Source: Sphingobium lactosutens DS20
GTDB taxonomy: Bacteria > Pseudomonadota > Alphaproteobacteria > Sphingomonadales > Sphingomonadaceae
Direction of reading: 5' to 3'
DNA length: 64,000 nt
NCBI RefSeq assembly: GCF_000445105.1
Contig: NZ_ATDP01000101.1
Location: 229,249 to 293,248 of the forward strand
The position numbers and the translations under genes were made by a program. The stretch's first letter is position 1, and every line of letters starts with the position of its first letter. The notes beneath the pieces were generated by a model that worked only from the letters and a program-made list of their open reading frames with translations, did no database searches and had not been told where the DNA came from. Below are positions 61,462-64,000 of the stretch, one piece after another.

Positions 61462-63273
61462 TCAGTGAAGCTGTCGTCTGATCGGGTACATATGATGATA
61501 GGCGCTACGATGGGGTAGTCGTTCGAAAAGCCAGTCGAGCCGGGCGGTACCATCTGCCGCGAATGCGGCGTCGTTGGCCAGTTTTGCTTTTAATTCGGCT
61601 CGGATCTGCGGATCGCTGGTCAATAAGGCATCGGCCATCGGCGCCCGCACGAAGTCCTCCGTCCTTGAAGGCGTGACGAGAATTTCGGGGAAAAAGCCCC
61701 AGGCGAGGAAACTGTCCTGGCTTTCGGGTTCGAGCAGCGCCGCCGCCAGTAGGCCAAGCGGCTGGTCCGCAGGAATGTCAACGGTGCCGGCCGCCAGGGT
61801 TTCCGTCACAGTTTCGTGGAGCAATTTCGTGTCCAGCGGTATGCGCGCATCCCGCGGCGGCATCAGTGTCGGCTCGATCAGACGCACGCGGTCAAGCATC
61901 AGGGTGCGCGGCGCTTGGAGCGTTTCCTGTTGAATTCCGTGTAGGGACAGCCGGTCGATGACATCCTTTTGTCCGGCGGGGACCCACCAGCCTTTGGGCA
62001 GGCGGACCGTCTCGACCGGATCCTGTCCGATGATCGGCATCCGCCAAGTGACCGGGCGGCCCAACCATTTCTGCTCCTTCCGCCCACTCGCTGGCGATAC
62101 GTAGGTGTCGAACGCCACGCCCTTGAATTTTTCGATCCACCCAATTGGCTGGGCGGCAGGTTTCCACCGCGTCAGCATCGTCGCCGGACGCGAAGCCCTG
62201 TCCTTAGCCTTGGCGCTGACGATGCGAGGGGCGTCCTGTCCGGCCAGAGTCAGCGCCGCCTCCAGCAGCACATAGGTTCCCAGCACTCTCTGGCGATAGG
62301 GCTTGAGCATGTGGTTTTCGACCAGGATGGTCGGCACGCCGATGAAGTCGCCATAACCGGTCGAATAGCGCGGCCCTTCGGGCGCCTGACGAATACCCTT
62401 GGTGGGTTGGCGCGTGTCGATCGGGCTGGGATAGATTGTGGGGATGTGGCCCGCCTTTTCCAGCGCCGCCGTCACATTCGGTCCGAACCGCGCCTCCAGC
62501 CAGTCGGCGGTGGCGCGATGATAGGCGTAGCGGCCCCACCCGGCATAGGTGAAGGTGATGTCATATTGCATGTCGAAACCGTCGCTGACATGGCAATCAA
62601 TATAGAGAATCGGGTCCAGCCGCCGCAGCAGGCCGATCATCGCCCGGCTTTCAGGCGCATCGGCCTTCGCATAGTCGCGGTTCAGGTTGATGTTGCGGCT
62701 GTTGCCGACATAGCCCTTTTCTGCCGGGCCGCGTAGCGCCGGGAAATTCCAGCGGCTTATCTTCTCATGCCCGTCGATATTGTAAACCGGCACGAAAACC
62801 AGATCGACCTTGTCCAGAAGGCTGTCCTTGCCGCGCAGCGCGATGTCGCGCAGCAGCATCAGGCCCGCGTCCTTGCCGTCAATCTCGCCCGCGTGGATAC
62901 CCGCCTGCACCAGCACCACCGGCTTGCCCGCCCCGCCCTTGCTGGCGCGAACCAGCAGCATGTCGCGCCCCTCGCCCGTGCGGCCGAAGGTTTCAAGGCT
63001 GATGAGAGGAGACGCTGCCGCCAGACGCGTCAACCACGCCTCGACCTGCGCATACCGCGGAGTCGTCGCAAATCCGGTCTGTTCTGCGGGCGTTATCCAG
63101 GGGTCGCCCTTCCCCGCGATCAGCGCCTCACTCGCACCGGACCAGGGCAGCGCGGGCGGCAGTACCGACGCCGGCAAACCCGGCAAAGTCCTATGCGTTG
63201 GCTGCTGTGCGAAGGCGGTGCCAACAAGGCACAACGTCGCAGCGCTCAGCAAGCGCGAGATCATCTTGCGCAT
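61462..63273 (-). CDS. M14-family zinc carboxypeptidase-like metallopeptidase, exported
   Basis: Predicted periplasmic metallopeptidase of 603 aa. A signal peptide (LLSAATLCLVGTAFAQQ) precedes the M14 domain (about 70-340). Zinc ligands are His127 and Glu130 in HAGEIDGKD and His227 in YIDCHVSDG; the catalytic Glu318 is in VENHML. NINLNRDYAKADAPE carries substrate-binding Asn/Arg residues. Residues 350-603 form a C-terminal extension of unknown role. Similar M14 proteins are frequent beside TonB-dependent receptors in this group and may process peptides taken up by them. Here the adjacent receptor gene (18 nt upstream on the same strand) seems to be broken. Confidence 0.88.
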   Translation of the reverse strand: MRKMISRLLSAATLCLVGTAFAQQPTHRTLPGLPASVLPPALPWSGASEALIAGKGDPWITPAEQTGFATTPRYAQVEAWLTRLAAASPLISLETFGRTGEGRDMLLVRASKGGAGKPVVLVQAGIHAGEIDGKDAGLMLLRDIALRGKDSLLDKVDLVFVPVYNIDGHEKISRWNFPALRGPAEKGYVGNSRNINLNRDYAKADAPESRAMIGLLRRLDPILYIDCHVSDGFDMQYDITFTYAGWGRYAYHRATADWLEARFGPNVTAALEKAGHIPTIYPSPIDTRQPTKGIRQAPEGPRYSTGYGDFIGVPTILVENHMLKPYRQRVLGTYVLLEAALTLAGQDAPRIVSAKAKDRASRPATMLTRWKPAAQPIGWIEKFKGVAFDTYVSPASGRKEQKWLGRPVTWRMPIIGQDPVETVRLPKGWWVPAGQKDVIDRLSLHGIQQETLQAPRTLMLDRVRLIEPTLMPPRDARIPLDTKLLHETVTETLAAGTVDIPADQPLGLLAAALLEPESQDSFLAWGFFPEILVTPSRTEDFVRAPMADALLTSDPQIRAELKAKLANDAAFAADGTARLDWLFERLPHRSAYHHMYPIRRQLH

Positions 63274-63290
63274 CTCTCAATCCCCCCGGT

Positions 63291-63948
63291 TCAAAAGCGG
63301 GCGCGCAGGCCGATAGTGGCGGTGCGCGGCGTCCCGGGCTGCACCCAGACCGAGCTATAGCTGCTGGCATACCATGCTACATCGAACAGGTTGCTGACCG
63401 TGCCGAACAGTTCGACGCCGTCGATAACATCGGCGCTGCCGAACAGACGGACCAGCAGGTGGGAGGGCAGGGTGAAGTCTGTACCCGTCTCGCCCAGCCG
63501 CTTGCCAACATATTGCATGCCTGCGCCCAACTGCGCGCCGCGCCCTGCCCATTCAAAATGCTTTGCGACCTGGATATTGAGATTATGGTCCGGAATATCG
63601 ATGAGTTTGTCCCCGGGCAGGATCTGAGCGGCGAAATTGGGATCGTTGACGGCTTCTCGCGCTTCGGCATCGGTATAGGCATAGCTTATCAGGATATCGA
63701 TATCGCCGGGCAGGTGGCCGTTCACGTCCAGTTCCACGCCCCGGCTGCGGGCCTTGCCGATGGCGACGGAAAAGCCCGGATTATCATTGTCGCTGGCCAA
63801 CACATTATCCTTGGTCAGTTGATACACGGCCAAGGTGCCGGTCAACGCGCCGCGGAGCGCGGTGAATTTGACGCCGGCCTCGATGGACTTGCTCGTTTCG
63901 GGGTCGAAAATATTGTTGAAGAAGTCCGCACCGACATTCGCCCGATAT
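63291..63948 (-). pseudogene. TonB-dependent receptor, 3' part, apparently interrupted by an IS
   Basis: The last 220 or so residues of a TonB-dependent siderophore-type receptor barrel: FDPETSKSIEAGVKF, LTGTLAVYQLTKDNVL, ARSRGVELDVNGHLPGDIDI, and LFGTVSNLFDVAWYASSY, ending TIGLRARF with a C-terminal Phe. From 63949 the upstream side carries repeated sequence that does not look like receptor code (see the mobile element), so the receptor's N-terminal part is separated. An in-frame ATG at 63995 exists only by chance within the element. The 5' part could still exist beyond the window, past the insertion. The ending fragment would not make a working receptor. Confidence 0.65.
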
Positions 63949-64000
63949 TGTTGATTTCCACTGAGAAGTGACCCGGGTAGGGCGTAAATTTCCACTGAGA
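63949..64000. mobile_element. Insertion-sequence end, IS21-like (right part beyond window)
   Basis: Starting at TGTTGATTTCCACTGAGA (63949), a 13-bp direct repeat ATTTCCACTGAGA occurs at 63954-63966 and 63988-64000, spaced by 34 bp, with AGTGACCC after the first copy. A TG first dinucleotide and repeated short terminal motifs are typical of IS21-family ends, which bind the transposase. The position inside a receptor reading frame supports an insertion. The transposase genes would lie right of the window, so the family is an inference. Confidence 0.55.

Noticed and set aside
1..64000. CRISPR arrays, tRNA and rRNA genes
   Set aside because: No regularly spaced repeats and no tRNA- or rRNA-like stretches were seen on reading both strands.

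Overview
The window looks like a chromosomal segment of a sphingomonad-type alphaproteobacterium (Sphingobium, Novosphingobium or Sphingomonas relatives). The evidence is the high GC content, several large TonB-dependent receptors (TBDRs) next to periplasmic glycosidases, twin-arginine signals on the glycosidases, a FecI/FecR pair, LacI-type sugar repressors, and sphingomonad-like housekeeping genes. I used sequence reading and family knowledge only; no database search was run. No rRNA, tRNA or CRISPR array was seen.

Layout. 1-7133 (+): five tightly packed genes (alpha/beta-hydrolase esterase cut by the left edge, SGNH esterase, GH29 alpha-fucosidase, GH31 alpha-xylosidase-like enzyme, GH1 beta-glucosidase), together fitting breakdown of acetylated, fucosylated xyloglucan oligosaccharides. 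7155-9135 (-): a DUF2520 oxidoreductase and a LuxR-type regulator. 9221-12957 (+): sulfate activation (cysD, cysNC, cysQ). 12988-22590: a starch/maltodextrin locus with a divergent LacI repressor, TBDR, GH13 amylase, GH13 alpha-glucosidase and GH97. 22793-25030 (+): ilvD and a VOC protein. 25055-32364 (-): Ku, MgtC-like membrane protein, DNA ligase D, GT4 glycosyltransferase and amylo-alpha-1,6-glucosidase. 32478-38602 (-): FecI sigma factor, FecR, STN-domain TBDR and a CehA/McbA-type PHP hydrolase. 38795-41955: homogentisate catabolism (fahA, hmgA) with a divergent MarR regulator. 42079-49607: an unusual aa3-like cytochrome oxidase operon (subunit II with fused cytochrome c, subunits I+III fused, small membrane protein, CtaG-like protein, triheme cytochrome c), then a DUF2231 membrane protein and a sorbosone-dehydrogenase-like lipoprotein on the other strand. 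49842-56715: a glucuronoxylan locus (MFS transporter, GH43, LacI repressor, GH115 alpha-glucuronidase). 57098-61410 (+): MarR regulator and a PaoABC-like molybdenum aldehyde oxidoreductase. 61462-64000: M14 peptidase and the 3' part of a TBDR that appears to be interrupted by an insertion sequence whose end has IS21-like repeats.

How it fits together. Three polysaccharide modules (xyloglucan, starch, glucuronoxylan) are separated by core metabolism. The starch module has its own outer-membrane receptor and repressor. The xylan module has an inner-membrane transporter and a repressor, with three similar LacI-type operator candidates, two before the transporter and one before GH115. Strong GC-rich hairpins sit immediately after both complete TBDR genes, before the downstream enzyme gene, suggesting differential expression within each operon. 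The most unusual points are the proton-channel residues of the fused oxidase subunit, an MgtC-like gene translationally coupled between Ku and LigD, the FecIR/STN-TBDR/PHP module of unknown substrate, and the apparent IS end in the last receptor gene.
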